Source: Betaproteobacteria bacterium | GTDB taxonomy: Bacteria > Pseudomonadota > Gammaproteobacteria > Burkholderiales > Usitatibacteraceae | DNA length: 14,339 nt | Assembly: GCA_012274175.1 (NCBI GenBank) | Contig: JAAOZZ010000285.1 | Span: forward strand, 1 to 14,339 | Direction of reading: 5' to 3' | Shown: positions 6,932-14,339 of the stretch, one piece after another | Position numbering within the stretch: position 1 is the stretch's first letter | Layout of the letters: the number at the start of each line of letters is the position of its first letter | Position numbers and translations under genes: made by a program | Notes under the pieces: generated by a model | Database searches by the model: none | What the model saw: the letters and a program-made list of their open reading frames with translations, nothing else | Told to the model about the DNA's origin: nothing

Positions 6932-7713
6932 AGCCTTTCGTAGGCCGCGCGCACCGGCTCGGCGCCGTGGATCTTCTCCAGCCGGCGCACGATGAAATGG
7001 CCCCGCGCCATGTCCTGGTAATGGCCGATGAAGATGGTGTTGATGATGGCACCTCCCGCCGCGCCCAGGATCGGGATCGCCTGCGCCGCGGCCTTCTCCG
7101 TCACCACGATGCCGAAGCGCGCGCCGATGAGGCCCACCAGCCGCAGCAGCGCCGGCGCGCCGCTCTTGGCGAGGCCCTTCTGCGCCAGGTGCTTGGTAGC
7201 CTCGGTGACCGCGGTGGCGAGGGCGGAGCGCGCCGCGAAATATCCCGACTCGGCCGCGTTGTCGCTCGCATCGCGCGTGCTGCCGAGCGCGAACACCGTG
7301 AGGCACGCGAGGCGCGTTTCGAGGTGGCGCGGGTCCTCGCCCTCGGCCGCGGCGATGTCGGCGATGGAGCGCAGCATGAGGGTGGTGGACAGGGGCAGCT
7401 CCCAGGCGAGGGCCGCGAGGCCGAAGGCCCCGCCCGCGGCGCCGGAAGCCGCCGCCGCGAACTTGTGCATGCGGTCGCGGGAAGGCGCGCGCCGGGCGTT
7501 GTCGCCCAGCGTGCGCACCGCCACGTCGAGCGCCTTCATGAGCGCGGCCTCGGTGGCGGAGTGCACCGACTTCTGCCAGCGCCTGGGCAGCAGCTTGACA
7601 CCGCGCTCGACGGGGGAGCCCGCGATGGACGAGAGCTTGGCGGCGATCCCGGGGTTCTCGAGGATCTCCTTGGCGCGCTTCAGCTGGGCGAGCTCGCCCT
7701 TGGGGATCGGCAT
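6928..7713 (-). CDS. EcsC family protein
   Basis: The 261-residue product resembles the EcsC family, named for the third gene of the Bacillus ecs locus; its molecular role is unknown. Visible parts are an amphipathic start (GELAQLKRAKEILENPGI), a glycine/alanine-rich hydrophobic segment at 86-113 (AAAASGAAGGAFGLAALAWE) followed by LPLSTTLMLRSIADIA (107-122), and a second glycine-rich segment near 212-231 (AIPILGAAGGAIINTIFIGH) followed by YQDMARGHFIVRRLE. These fit the EcsC pattern of membrane-associated hydrophobic blocks. Its ATG overlaps the stop of the upstream porin gene by one base (TGATG) and has no Shine-Dalgarno of its own, so translation is probably coupled to it. At its end it overlaps the pirin stop by 4 bases. 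A functional link with the porin is inferred only from this coupling. Confidence 0.88.
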   Translation of the reverse strand: MPIPKGELAQLKRAKEILENPGIAAKLSSIAGSPVERGVKLLPRRWQKSVHSATEAALMKALDVAVRTLGDNARRAPSRDRMHKFAAAASGAAGGAFGLAALAWELPLSTTLMLRSIADIAAAEGEDPRHLETRLACLTVFALGSTRDASDNAAESGYFAARSALATAVTEATKHLAQKGLAKSGAPALLRLVGLIGARFGIVVTEKAAAQAIPILGAAGGAIINTIFIGHYQDMARGHFIVRRLEKIHGAEPVRAAYERL

Positions 7714-8954
7714 CAGTAGGCGTAGGTGAACGTGAGCCAGGTCTTGCGCACGCGCGCCTCGGGGGCGCCCGCGCCGGAGTCGTAGCGCGCGTACTGCAGC
7801 CGCGCGACGATGTCGTCTTCGAACGCGTAGGTGAGGCCCAGGTCCTGCTCGCGGCCGTAATCGAGGCCGCCGAAATCCGAGCGGAACCGGTGCGACTCGC
7901 CATAGAGCGTCCAACCCGCCCTCGACCAGCGCAGCGTGACCCAGCGATCCACGAGCCCGCGGGCGGGCGTATTGAAGAAATGCAGCGTCCAGCCGTTGAG
8001 CGCGTAGAAATCCGTGAGCGGCATCTGGGCGCCGTAGACGCCCCCGTTGCTTCCCTTCACTTCCTGGTCGTAGCGCACGGTCCAGTCGCGCGCCGCCGCC
8101 CCCAGTCCCGCACGCCAGTAGCGCGCGTCGATGCGGGAGTCTCCTCCCGCGTAGGGCTTCTGCCACGCGTATTCCGCCTCGTAGGGAATCTCCACGCCAC
8201 CGAAGCGCGCGACCGAGCCTTCGGCGCGAACGCCGCTCACGCGATAGGAGTTGTCGGCGAAACCCGTGGAAGCCCCGTTCTGCGCCTGGTCGTGGAAGAC
8301 GCCGTAGGCCGAGAGCGACTGCCCGGGAGCGGGATTCCACGCCGCGCGCACGAGCGTGAGCCGCAGGGAGTCGAGGTCGCCCGAGGTGGTGCGTACGCGC
8401 CAATAGCGCCCCGCGGAAAGCTCGGTGCCGGAGAGCGCCGTGTTGACGACCTCGACGCCGTCGAAGAGCTGCGGGACCTGGCGGAAATCGTTGTCGCTCA
8501 CCCAGCGCTGGTTGCCCAGGCGCACGCGCTGCCGGCCCACGCGCAGGCGCGTGGCGCCGGGCGCGTCGTACTCGATCCACGCGCGATTCAGCCCCGCGTA
8601 GCGCGGGTCCGGCAGCAGCGGGTAGGGGGAAGAGGCGAACTGCGCCCCGTCGTCGTTGAAGCGCTTCGACCCGATGTGGTCGGCGTCGATCGCCTCGAGG
8701 GTCGCGCGCAGGCCGTTCCAGGGCGCGGTGCGCCACCCGATGATCGCCCGCGTGGTGACCCCCTCGGTGCGGTCCGGCTTGTCGGTCTCGTCGATGCGGT
8801 TGTAGCGCGGGCGCAGCTCGAGCGTGAGGCGGCCGTGGGCGATGGCATCGGCGAGGCCGAAGGGTGCTTCCGCGAGGGAATCGTCGGCGAGGGCGCGCGC
8901 CGCGGAAAACGCTCCCAGCAGCGATACAATGCAGCACCTCTTCCACCGGCCCAT
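7713..8954 (-). CDS. Outer-membrane porin, alginate-export-like beta-barrel protein
   Basis: The 413-residue protein begins MGRWKRCCIVSLLGAFSAAR, a Sec signal peptide with likely cleavage after ALA (residue 23). The mature part has alternating strand-like segments with many Tyr, Trp and Arg residues and ends in TFTYAY; a terminal aromatic is expected for outer-membrane assembly. Residues 152-179 (around GRQRVRLGNQRW and DNDFRQVPQLFDGVEV) match the conserved region of alginate_exp (AlgE-like) proteins. The ATG at 8954 is chosen because it gives a proper signal peptide and has GGGAG about 9 bases upstream; longer starts up to 9167 run into the divergent gene. Only 28 bases separate it from the cupredoxin gene. 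The substrate is unknown, and no alginate genes are visible nearby. Confidence 0.85.
   Translation of the reverse strand: MGRWKRCCIVSLLGAFSAARALADDSLAEAPFGLADAIAHGRLTLELRPRYNRIDETDKPDRTEGVTTRAIIGWRTAPWNGLRATLEAIDADHIGSKRFNDDGAQFASSPYPLLPDPRYAGLNRAWIEYDAPGATRLRVGRQRVRLGNQRWVSDNDFRQVPQLFDGVEVVNTALSGTELSAGRYWRVRTTSGDLDSLRLTLVRAAWNPAPGQSLSAYGVFHDQAQNGASTGFADNSYRVSGVRAEGSVARFGGVEIPYEAEYAWQKPYAGGDSRIDARYWRAGLGAAARDWTVRYDQEVKGSNGGVYGAQMPLTDFYALNGWTLHFFNTPARGLVDRWVTLRWSRAGWTLYGESHRFRSDFGGLDYGREQDLGLTYAFEDDIVARLQYARYDSGAGAPEARVRKTWLTFTYAY
8925..8930 (+). promoter_or_regulatory. Candidate -10 element for the cupredoxin gene, inside the porin gene
   Basis: TACAAT differs from TATAAT at one position and lies 52 bases before the cupredoxin ATG, within the signal-peptide codons of the opposing porin gene. 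No good -35 is seen 17 bases upstream. The 28-base gap between the divergent starts is too short to hold two promoters, so at least one must lie inside a gene. Confidence 0.25.
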
Positions 8955-8982
8955 CGCCGAAGTCTCCCGCCGTTTGCCCGCG

Positions 8983-9630
8983 ATGTCCAGACCGCAGACG
9001 ATCCTCGCGATCCTCGTCGCTTGCGCCGGTGCGACGCTTTCTCGCGCCGCTTCCCTCGAGGCGCGGGTGCTCGACGCCTCGGGCAAGGGCGTGGCCGACG
9101 CGGCGGTGTACGCGCTGCCCGCCGGAGGACGAGCCGATCCCCGGGGCCCGCGCCCCACGGTGGCCATCGAGCAGGCGGACCGCGAGTTCGTGCCCTACGT
9201 GACCGTGGTGGAGGAGGGCACCACGATCACCTTTCCCAACCGCGACCCGATCATGCACCACGTGTATTCGTTCTCGCCCGCGAAGAGCTTCGAGATCAAG
9301 CTCTACACCGGCAAGTCGCCCAGCCGGATCCTGTTCGACAAGCCGGGCGTGGTGACCCTCGGCTGCAACATCCACGACTGGATGATCGCCTACGTGCTGG
9401 TGGTGCCCACGCCCTATTTCGCGCGCACCGACGCGCTCGGCGAGGCCGTCCTGCGCGACCTGCCCGCCGGGACGTACGAGGTGCATGCGTGGCATCCGCG
9501 CGAGCGGGCCGCGGCCGCCGCGCGCACCGTGCCGCTCGCCGCGTCCGCCGCGCAGCGCCTCGAATTCGCCATCGACCCGAAGCCGCGCGCGGTGAAGTAC
9601 AAGCCGCCGCTCGACCGCTCGAGGTATTGA
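8983..9630 (+). CDS. Secreted cupredoxin-like (type 1 copper) protein, 'methylamine utilization protein' type
   Basis: The 215-residue product starts [20 protein letters not shown], a signal peptide probably cleaved near residue 22-23, so it is periplasmic. Residues 24-60 look like a carboxypeptidase-regulatory beta sandwich. The cupredoxin core follows with [20 protein letters not shown] (77-96) and [13 protein letters not shown] (127-139). Candidate copper ligands are His92 or His93, Cys128, His131 and Met134, a complete type 1 set. The label 'methylamine utilization protein' often given to such sequences is not supported here, as no mau genes are visible. The ATG at 8983 gives the best signal peptide; an earlier in-frame start at 8824 lies inside the porin gene. 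The GGDEF-EAL gene starts 2 bases after its stop, so the two are co-transcribed. A redox or copper-sensing role is inferred. Confidence 0.87.
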   Translation: MSRPQTILAILVACAGATLSRAASLEARVLDASGKGVADAAVYALPAGGRADPRGPRPTVAIEQADREFVPYVTVVEEGTTITFPNRDPIMHHVYSFSPAKSFEIKLYTGKSPSRILFDKPGVVTLGCNIHDWMIAYVLVVPTPYFARTDALGEAVLRDLPAGTYEVHAWHPRERAAAAARTVPLAASAAQRLEFAIDPKPRAVKYKPPLDRSRY

Positions 9631-9632
9631 GG

Positions 9633-10439
9633 GTGGCGCCCGAGCGCGGCGCCTATGCGCCTCCCGGGCTCGCGGGCCTGGGCGCGCGCATCGTGATCTT
9701 CTTCGTAGTACTGCTGGTGCTGGTGCAGGGCGTGGGCGCGTACCTCGTGATCCGCGCCAACTCCCAGATCGCCCGCGAGACCATCGACCGCTCCCTGCAG
9801 CAAGGCGAACGCATCTTCGGCCGGCTCCTCGAGCAGAACCAGTCCCGCCTCGAGCAGGGAGCGGCGATCCTCTCGGCGGACTTCGCGTTCCGCCAGGCCG
9901 TGGCCACCAACAGCACCGGGACGATCCTCTCGGTGCTGCGCAACCACGGGGCGCGCGCCGGCGCCAACGTGATGACGCTCATCTCCCTCGACCGCACGGT
10001 GCGGGCCGACACCCAGGACGAGGCGCGGGTGGGCAAGCCCTACGTCTTTCCCGCGCTGGTGGACGCCGCGCTCGCCACGGGCAAGAGCTCGGCCATCGTG
10101 GCCCTCGACGGGCGCATCTACCAGCTGGTGGTGGTGCCGGTGCTCGCCCCGGAGCCCATCGCCCTGGTGGCGCTCGCCTTCCAGGTGGACGACGTGCTCG
10201 CGCGGGAGCTCCGGGCGTCGACCGGCCTCGAGGTGTCGTTCCTGAGCCGCGCGTCCGACGGCCGCTGGCGCGTGCACGCCTCGACGCTATCGCCGGCGCT
10301 GCGCGCCGCGCTTCCCGCGTCCTCGGGAGCGCGGACGCCTCCTCGCCCCGGGTGCGGGAGCTGGACGTGGCCGGGTCCGACTACGAGACGCGGGTTACCT
10401 CGCTTGCCGCGGCGGGAGGCGTGCCCGTGCTCGCGGTAG
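9633..10439 (+). CDS. N-terminal sensor half of a frameshifted GGDEF-EAL protein (Cache-like periplasmic domain)
   Basis: The GTG at 9633 lies 2 bases after the cupredoxin stop, with GAGG at 9621-9624. The product has one membrane helix (about 19-40, [20 protein letters not shown]) and then a periplasmic region of about 190 residues resembling Cache-type sensor domains (amphipathic helix [20 protein letters not shown], then mixed alpha/beta). Real protein similarity appears to run to about residue 230 (base 10322). Beyond that, this frame turns into arginine/proline-rich nonsense until the stop at 10437-10439. The natural continuation ([16 protein letters not shown]) is in the -1 frame from 10322. 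Restoring one base near 10317-10325 would join it to the following ORF into a protein of about 809 residues. As the sequence stands this fragment has no output domain. Confidence 0.75.
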   Translation: MAPERGAYAPPGLAGLGARIVIFFVVLLVLVQGVGAYLVIRANSQIARETIDRSLQQGERIFGRLLEQNQSRLEQGAAILSADFAFRQAVATNSTGTILSVLRNHGARAGANVMTLISLDRTVRADTQDEARVGKPYVFPALVDAALATGKSSAIVALDGRIYQLVVVPVLAPEPIALVALAFQVDDVLARELRASTGLEVSFLSRASDGRWRVHASTLSPALRAALPASSGARTPPRPGCGSWTWPGPTTRRGLPRLPRREACPCSR

Positions 10440-12061
10440 TGCAAAGGTCGGTCGAGGAGGGGCTCGCGCCCTTCCGCCGCATCAGCACGGCGTTCTTCTG
10501 GCTCTCGGCGGCCGGGCTCGCCCTGCTGGTGGCGGGCAGCCTCATCATCGCGCGCAGCATCACACGTCCGGTGCAGCGCCTGGCGGAGGCGGCCGCGCGC
10601 GTGCAGCAGGGCGACTACGCGCGCCACGTGGACGTGGGCCAGCGCGACGAGATCGGGCAGCTCGCCGTGAGCTTCAACCACATGCTCGACGGCATCGTGA
10701 GCCGCGAGCGCGAGATCCTGCGCCTCGCCTACGAGGACGTCCTCACGGGCCTGCCCAACCGCGCGATGTTCAACCAGCAGCTGGAGCAAGCAGTGCGCAC
10801 GGCCCGGCGCGCCGCCCAGCCCCTCGCGGTGCTCGTGATCGACATGGACCGCTTCAAGGCCATCAACGACACGCTGGGACACCCGGTGGGCGACCGGGCG
10901 CTGCGAGAGGTGGGCGCGCGGATGCGCGGGGCGCTGCGGGATTCCGACGTGGTGGCGCGCCTGGGCGGGGACGAGTTCGGCGTGCTCCTCGCCACGGGCG
11001 GCTCGCAGCACGCCCCGCGCGTGGTCGCCGACAAGATCTTCCGCGCCCTCGATGCCCCGCTCGTGGTCGAGGGGCAGACCATGGACATCGCGGCGAGCAT
11101 CGGCATCGCCTGCTTCCCGGAGCACGGCGAGGACGCGGCTTCGCTCCTCAGCGCGGCCGACGTGGCCATGTACATCGCCAAGCGCGGCAAGACCGGCTGC
11201 GAGGTGTACGACCCGGCCCACCACGAGCGCCGGCAGGAATACCTCACGCTCCTGGGCGAGCTGCGCCACGCCGTGGAGGCGGGCGAGCTCGTGCTGCACT
11301 ACCAGCCGAAGATCGGCCTCGCCGAGGATCGCGTGACCTCCGTGGAGGCGCTCGTGCGCTGGCGCCATCCGCAGCGCGGATTCGTGCCGCCCTCGGAGTT
11401 CATCGGCTTCGCCGAGCAGACGGGCTACATCGGCGCGATCACCCAGTGGGTGCTCGCGCACGCCATCGAGCAGTGCGGCCGCTGGCACCACTTGGGGCTG
11501 CACCTGTGCATGGGGGTCAACATCTCGGCTCGGGACCTGCGCCAGGAAGACGCGCTGGTGCAGTTCATCTTCGCCGCCCTCGCCGAGGCCCAGCTTCCCG
11601 CCGGCATGCTCTGCCTGGAGATCACCGAGAGCGCGCTCATGGACGATCCGAGGAGCGCCCAGTCGACGTTGCGCAAGCTGCGCGAGATGGGCGTGGCCAC
11701 CTCCATCGACGATTACGGCACCGGCTACTCGTCCCTGGGCTACATCAAGCAGCTCGCGGTGAACGAGCTGAAGATCGACCGCACGTTCGTGAGCGGCATG
11801 GAGGCCGACCACCGCAACGCCGCCATCGTGCGCTCGACCATCGAGCTGGGCCACAACCTGGGGCTCGCCGTGGTGGCCGAGGGCGTGGAGACGGAGCACG
11901 AGCTGGCACAGCTGCGCCGCTTCGGCTGCGACGTGGCCCAGGGATACCTCTTCGCGCGCCCGATGGACGCCGCGGCCCTCGAGTCGTGGCTAGCGGGCGC
12001 GCGCGAAAAAACGTCCTGGAAGACCGCGGATGCGCTCGACGAGGCCCGCGGCGCCCGTTGA
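10352..12061 (+). CDS. HAMP-GGDEF-EAL output half: diguanylate cyclase / c-di-GMP phosphodiesterase
   Basis: Counted from the GTG at 10352 (569 residues): end of the periplasmic domain (1-46), membrane helix 47-69, HAMP about 70-120, GGDEF about 125-285, EAL about 300-550. The cyclase site is a canonical GGDEF (205-209), with the inhibitory I-site RDSD (196-199) five residues before it, so product feedback is expected. The EAL domain keeps EAL (332-334), NISARDL, EITES (423-427), [10 protein letters not shown] (453-462), LKID (473-476) and AEGVE (509-513), so c-di-GMP hydrolysis is plausible too. The chosen start is only the first one in this frame and is probably not natural: this is the continuation of the sensor half beginning at 9633, split by a frameshift. 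Its last 72 bases overlap the opposing kinase gene. Confidence 0.9.
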   Translation: MRELDVAGSDYETRVTSLAAAGGVPVLAVVQRSVEEGLAPFRRISTAFFWLSAAGLALLVAGSLIIARSITRPVQRLAEAAARVQQGDYARHVDVGQRDEIGQLAVSFNHMLDGIVSREREILRLAYEDVLTGLPNRAMFNQQLEQAVRTARRAAQPLAVLVIDMDRFKAINDTLGHPVGDRALREVGARMRGALRDSDVVARLGGDEFGVLLATGGSQHAPRVVADKIFRALDAPLVVEGQTMDIAASIGIACFPEHGEDAASLLSAADVAMYIAKRGKTGCEVYDPAHHERRQEYLTLLGELRHAVEAGELVLHYQPKIGLAEDRVTSVEALVRWRHPQRGFVPPSEFIGFAEQTGYIGAITQWVLAHAIEQCGRWHHLGLHLCMGVNISARDLRQEDALVQFIFAALAEAQLPAGMLCLEITESALMDDPRSAQSTLRKLREMGVATSIDDYGTGYSSLGYIKQLAVNELKIDRTFVSGMEADHRNAAIVRSTIELGHNLGLAVVAEGVETEHELAQLRRFGCDVAQGYLFARPMDAAALESWLAGAREKTSWKTADALDEARGAR

Positions 12062-13762
12062 GGAGCTGCCGGGATCGCCCGGAACGCCGCGCGCCGGGCC
12101 GCTTCCGAGCATCGCGTGCCACCTGAGCGCCGCCTCGACCTGGCTGCGCAGGTGGTCGGCGTCGAGCGGGCGGGTGAGGAAGCGGTAGATGTGCGCCTCG
12201 TTGATGAGCTCGATCACCGCCTCGGAATCGGGAGCGTCGGTGACCACGATGGAAAGCAGCTCCGGGTGGCGCGCGCGCAGTCCCGCGAGGAACGCGGCGA
12301 GGCCCTCGTCGGTCGCCGCCATGGGGGCCACGATCACGCCCACGTCGTGGCTCGCGAGCTTGCCCTCCGCCTCGATGCGCGATTGCGCGAGCAGCACGGT
12401 GGCCGAGCCCCCCAGCAGGTGCTGCAGCCCCCCGGCCAGGTCCGGCTCGGGCTCGATCACGAGCACCGCCGCACCTCCGCGGCGCGGCGCGGTCTCCCGG
12501 CCTTCGCCCTGCTCGACTTCGAGCGCGATCGCCACCGCGTCGGCCACGTCGGCCTCGAGCCGGGCGTTGTCCCAGGGCTTGCGCAGGTAGCGGAAGATCT
12601 CGCATTCGTTCACCGCGCCCACGATCGCGGCGAGGTCCGAGTAGCCCGTGAGCAGCATGCGTACCGCCCCGGGGGCGATCGCCTTCACCTCGCGCAGCAG
12701 CTCCACGCCCGTCATCCCGGGCATGCGCTGGTCGGCCACGACCACGTGCATGCCGAAGCGGCGGATCAGCTCGAGCGCGTGGGTGGCGCTGCGGGCGGTG
12801 AAGACCTGGTGGCGGTTGCGGAAGATCGCGCGCATCGCGTTCAAGATGCGCTCGTCGTCGTCGACGAAGAGCACGCGCGCGTCGCGCGCGTCGCGGGCGG
12901 CGACGAAGGTGGGCAGGGACGCGTCGCGCAGGGGCCCGTCGGAGACGCCGAAGGCCGCCTGGAGCGCGGTGGAAAATTCCCGCGCCGAGGCGAAGCGCCG
13001 CGCCGGATCCTTGGCGAGGCCGCGGGCGAGCACCTGGTCCAGCTCGGCGGTGACGTCCGGGTTGAGGGTCGAGGGATCCGCGGGCGGCTCGCCCAGCACC
13101 TTGCGCAGGATCTCCGCGGGCTTGCCGTCGAAGGGCCGCTCGCCGGTGATGAGCTCGTAGACGACGACCGCCACCTGGTAGAGGTCGCTCGTGGCCGTGG
13201 CGCTCTCGCCGCGGCACTGCTCCGGCGACATGTAGTGCAGCGTGCCCAGGACGTCTCCGGCCTGCGTGAGGCTCGAGGTGTCCAGGCGCGCCACGCCGAA
13301 ATCGGTGATCTTGATGCGCCCGTCGTCGTTCACGAGGATGTTGGCGGGCTTCAGGTCGCGGTGGAAGACGCCCTGCCCGTGGCAATGGGCGAGTCCGTCG
13401 AGGACCTGGCGCGCGACATTCCATGCGTCCCCGAAATCGTAGAGGGACGCTTCCTGCAGGCGCAGCGCGAGCGACTTGCCTTCGACCAGCTCCATCACGA
13501 TGCAGGCGAGCTCGTCGGTCTCGACGAAGTCGTAGATGGCGGCCACCCGCGGGTGGGAGATGCGCCCCGCGGCCTGGGCCTCGCGGCGGAAGCGCGCGAG
13601 CTCGGGCTCGAGGTCGCCCGCGGCGATGGCGCTCTTGGCCACCACCTTGAGCGCGACCGGGCGCTGGATGCCTTCGTCGAAGCCGCGGTAGACGGCGCCC
13701 GACGCGCCCTTGCCGAGGAGCTCGCGCACCTCGTAGCGGGCGATGCGCTCGGGTACGTTCAT
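11990..13762 (-). CDS. Hanks-type Ser/Thr protein kinase with two receiver domains
   Basis: The 590-residue protein has a full kinase domain (about 8-270): G-loop GKGASGAV (17-24), Lys39, Glu61, HRDLKPAN (134-141), DFG (154-156) and SPE (179-181). A short alanine/arginine/aspartate linker leads to receiver 1 (296-412), with acidic Asp301/Asp302, phosphoacceptor Asp344 ([12 protein letters not shown]), Thr372 and Lys395 (RYLRKPWD), all intact. Receiver 2 (433-548) is similar but lacks the phosphoacceptor (Ala479/Pro480 at that place) and has Arg531 for Lys. A tail of about 40 flexible residues ends the protein. No membrane helix is seen, so it is cytosolic. The ATG overlaps the histidine kinase stop (ATGA) and has AGGGA 8 bases upstream. 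The histidine kinase is the obvious candidate to phosphorylate receiver 1 and so control the Ser/Thr kinase; targets are unknown. Confidence 0.93.
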   Translation of the reverse strand: MNVPERIARYEVRELLGKGASGAVYRGFDEGIQRPVALKVVAKSAIAAGDLEPELARFRREAQAAGRISHPRVAAIYDFVETDELACIVMELVEGKSLALRLQEASLYDFGDAWNVARQVLDGLAHCHGQGVFHRDLKPANILVNDDGRIKITDFGVARLDTSSLTQAGDVLGTLHYMSPEQCRGESATATSDLYQVAVVVYELITGERPFDGKPAEILRKVLGEPPADPSTLNPDVTAELDQVLARGLAKDPARRFASAREFSTALQAAFGVSDGPLRDASLPTFVAARDARDARVLFVDDDERILNAMRAIFRNRHQVFTARSATHALELIRRFGMHVVVADQRMPGMTGVELLREVKAIAPGAVRMLLTGYSDLAAIVGAVNECEIFRYLRKPWDNARLEADVADAVAIALEVEQGEGRETAPRRGGAAVLVIEPEPDLAGGLQHLLGGSATVLLAQSRIEAEGKLASHDVGVIVAPMAATDEGLAAFLAGLRARHPELLSIVVTDAPDSEAVIELINEAHIYRFLTRPLDADHLRSQVEAALRWHAMLGSGPARGVPGDPGSSSTGAAGLVERIRGLPGRFFARAR

Positions 13763-14339
13763 GCCATCGCTCCCTGCCCGGCCTCGGCGGCCTCGAGCTC
13801 CACGGGCGGCTGCACGGGAAGGGTGACCGTGAAGGTCGTGCCCACGTCCACCAGGGAATGCACGTCGATGCGCCCGCCGTGCTGGGAGACGATCTTGTAG
13901 GCGATGGACAGGCCCAGCCCCGTGCCCTTGCCGGGCTCCTTGGTGGTGAAGAAGGGATCGAAGATGCGGGGCAGCGCCTCGGCGGGAATGCCGCGGCCGT
14001 TGTCGGTCACCTCGATCGCGACCATGCCGGTGCCGGCGCTGTGGGTGGAGATCGAGATGTGGCCGCGCGGCTTGTCGATCGCCTGCACGGCGTTGGTGAT
14101 GAGGTTCAGCAGCACCTGGTTCACCTGCGACGGCGCGCAGGTGATCGCGGGCACGTCGCCCAGGCGCTTCTCCACGTCGATGCGCCGCAGCATCGGGCGC
14201 GCGATGAGCAGGGCGGCCACCACGCCGTCGTTCACGTTGAAGCTCGCCACCCGGCTGCGGTCGATGCGCGAGAAGTTGCGCAGGTTGGCCACCAGCTCGA
14301 CGATCTGCTCGATGCCGTTCAGGCCGTCCCAGGTGAGCG
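13759..14339 (-). CDS. Sensor histidine kinase, C-terminal catalytic part (5' end outside the window)
   Basis: The frame is open to the window edge, reading [20 protein letters not shown] at the start, so the dimerisation/phosphoacceptor helix with its His and any sensor domain lie beyond 14339. The HATPase_c domain is complete: N-box [16 protein letters not shown]1 [10 protein letters not shown]-box [11 protein letters not shown], and G2 [20 protein letters not shown], so it should bind ATP. The style ([12 protein letters not shown] before the domain) is that of NtrB/ZraS-like kinases. It ends in AMA, with the TGA inside the ATG of the downstream Ser/Thr kinase-receiver gene. The two are translationally coupled and probably act in one pathway. 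Confidence 0.93.
   Translation of the reverse strand, partial: LTWDGLNGIEQIVELVANLRNFSRIDRSRVASFNVNDGVVAALLIARPMLRRIDVEKRLGDVPAITCAPSQVNQVLLNLITNAVQAIDKPRGHISISTHSAGTGMVAIEVTDNGRGIPAEALPRIFDPFFTTKEPGKGTGLGLSIAYKIVSQHGGRIDVHSLVDVGTTFTVTLPVQPPVELEAAEAGQGAMA

Noticed and set aside
12875..12892. Two tandem copies of GCGCGCGTC in the kinase linker
   Set aside because: They encode the repeated Asp-Ala-Arg linker and are explained by codon bias in a low-complexity hinge.
12116..13900. Forward open frame of 594 codons opposite the kinase-receiver gene
   Set aside because: Low-complexity His/Arg/Val-rich translation, crosses a gene border on the other strand, and no domain is visible.

Overview
The window is very GC-rich, gene-dense bacterial chromosome. 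It most resembles a betaproteobacterium. The evidence is the dusB-fis-purH order, a short (77-codon) Fis-like protein, purD followed directly by hemF, and protein sequences close to proteobacterial forms. No finer placement is justified from sequence alone. No tRNA, rRNA, insertion sequence, CRISPR array or phage gene is visible.

Layout. (1) Positions 1-71 hold the last codons of a forward gene, probably a hydantoinase B / 5-oxoprolinase type subunit. (2) Positions 72-243 are the only sizeable non-coding stretch. It carries nested inverted repeats and an AT-rich, promoter-like block. (3) Positions 244-5721 are a forward housekeeping run: dusB (tRNA dihydrouridine synthase), fis, purH and purD (purine synthesis), hemF (aerobic coproporphyrinogen oxidase) and a small two-helix membrane protein that looks like a channel pore module without a K+ filter. 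(4) Positions 5711-6931 hold a reverse DUF1330 gene and a divergent forward pirin gene. (5) Positions 6928-12061 hold a reverse pair (signal-peptide porin, then EcsC-like protein). Diverging from it are a secreted cupredoxin and a membrane GGDEF-EAL c-di-GMP enzyme. The reading frame of that enzyme is broken by what looks like a single-base indel near 10317-10325. (6) Positions 11990-14339 are a reverse signalling pair: the catalytic end of a sensor histidine kinase (cut by the window edge) overlaps by ATGA a Hanks-type Ser/Thr kinase carrying two receiver domains.

How they may work together. The first block is core metabolism and translation. The second half is signal transduction. The cupredoxin, porin and Cache-like GGDEF-EAL genes share one divergent locus and may form an envelope-sensing module. 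The histidine kinase and kinase-REC-REC protein are translationally coupled, so they probably form one phosphorelay in which a receiver domain sits on a Ser/Thr kinase. Genes are packed tightly: neighbours commonly overlap or lie 2-60 bases apart, and no convincing intrinsic terminator was found.
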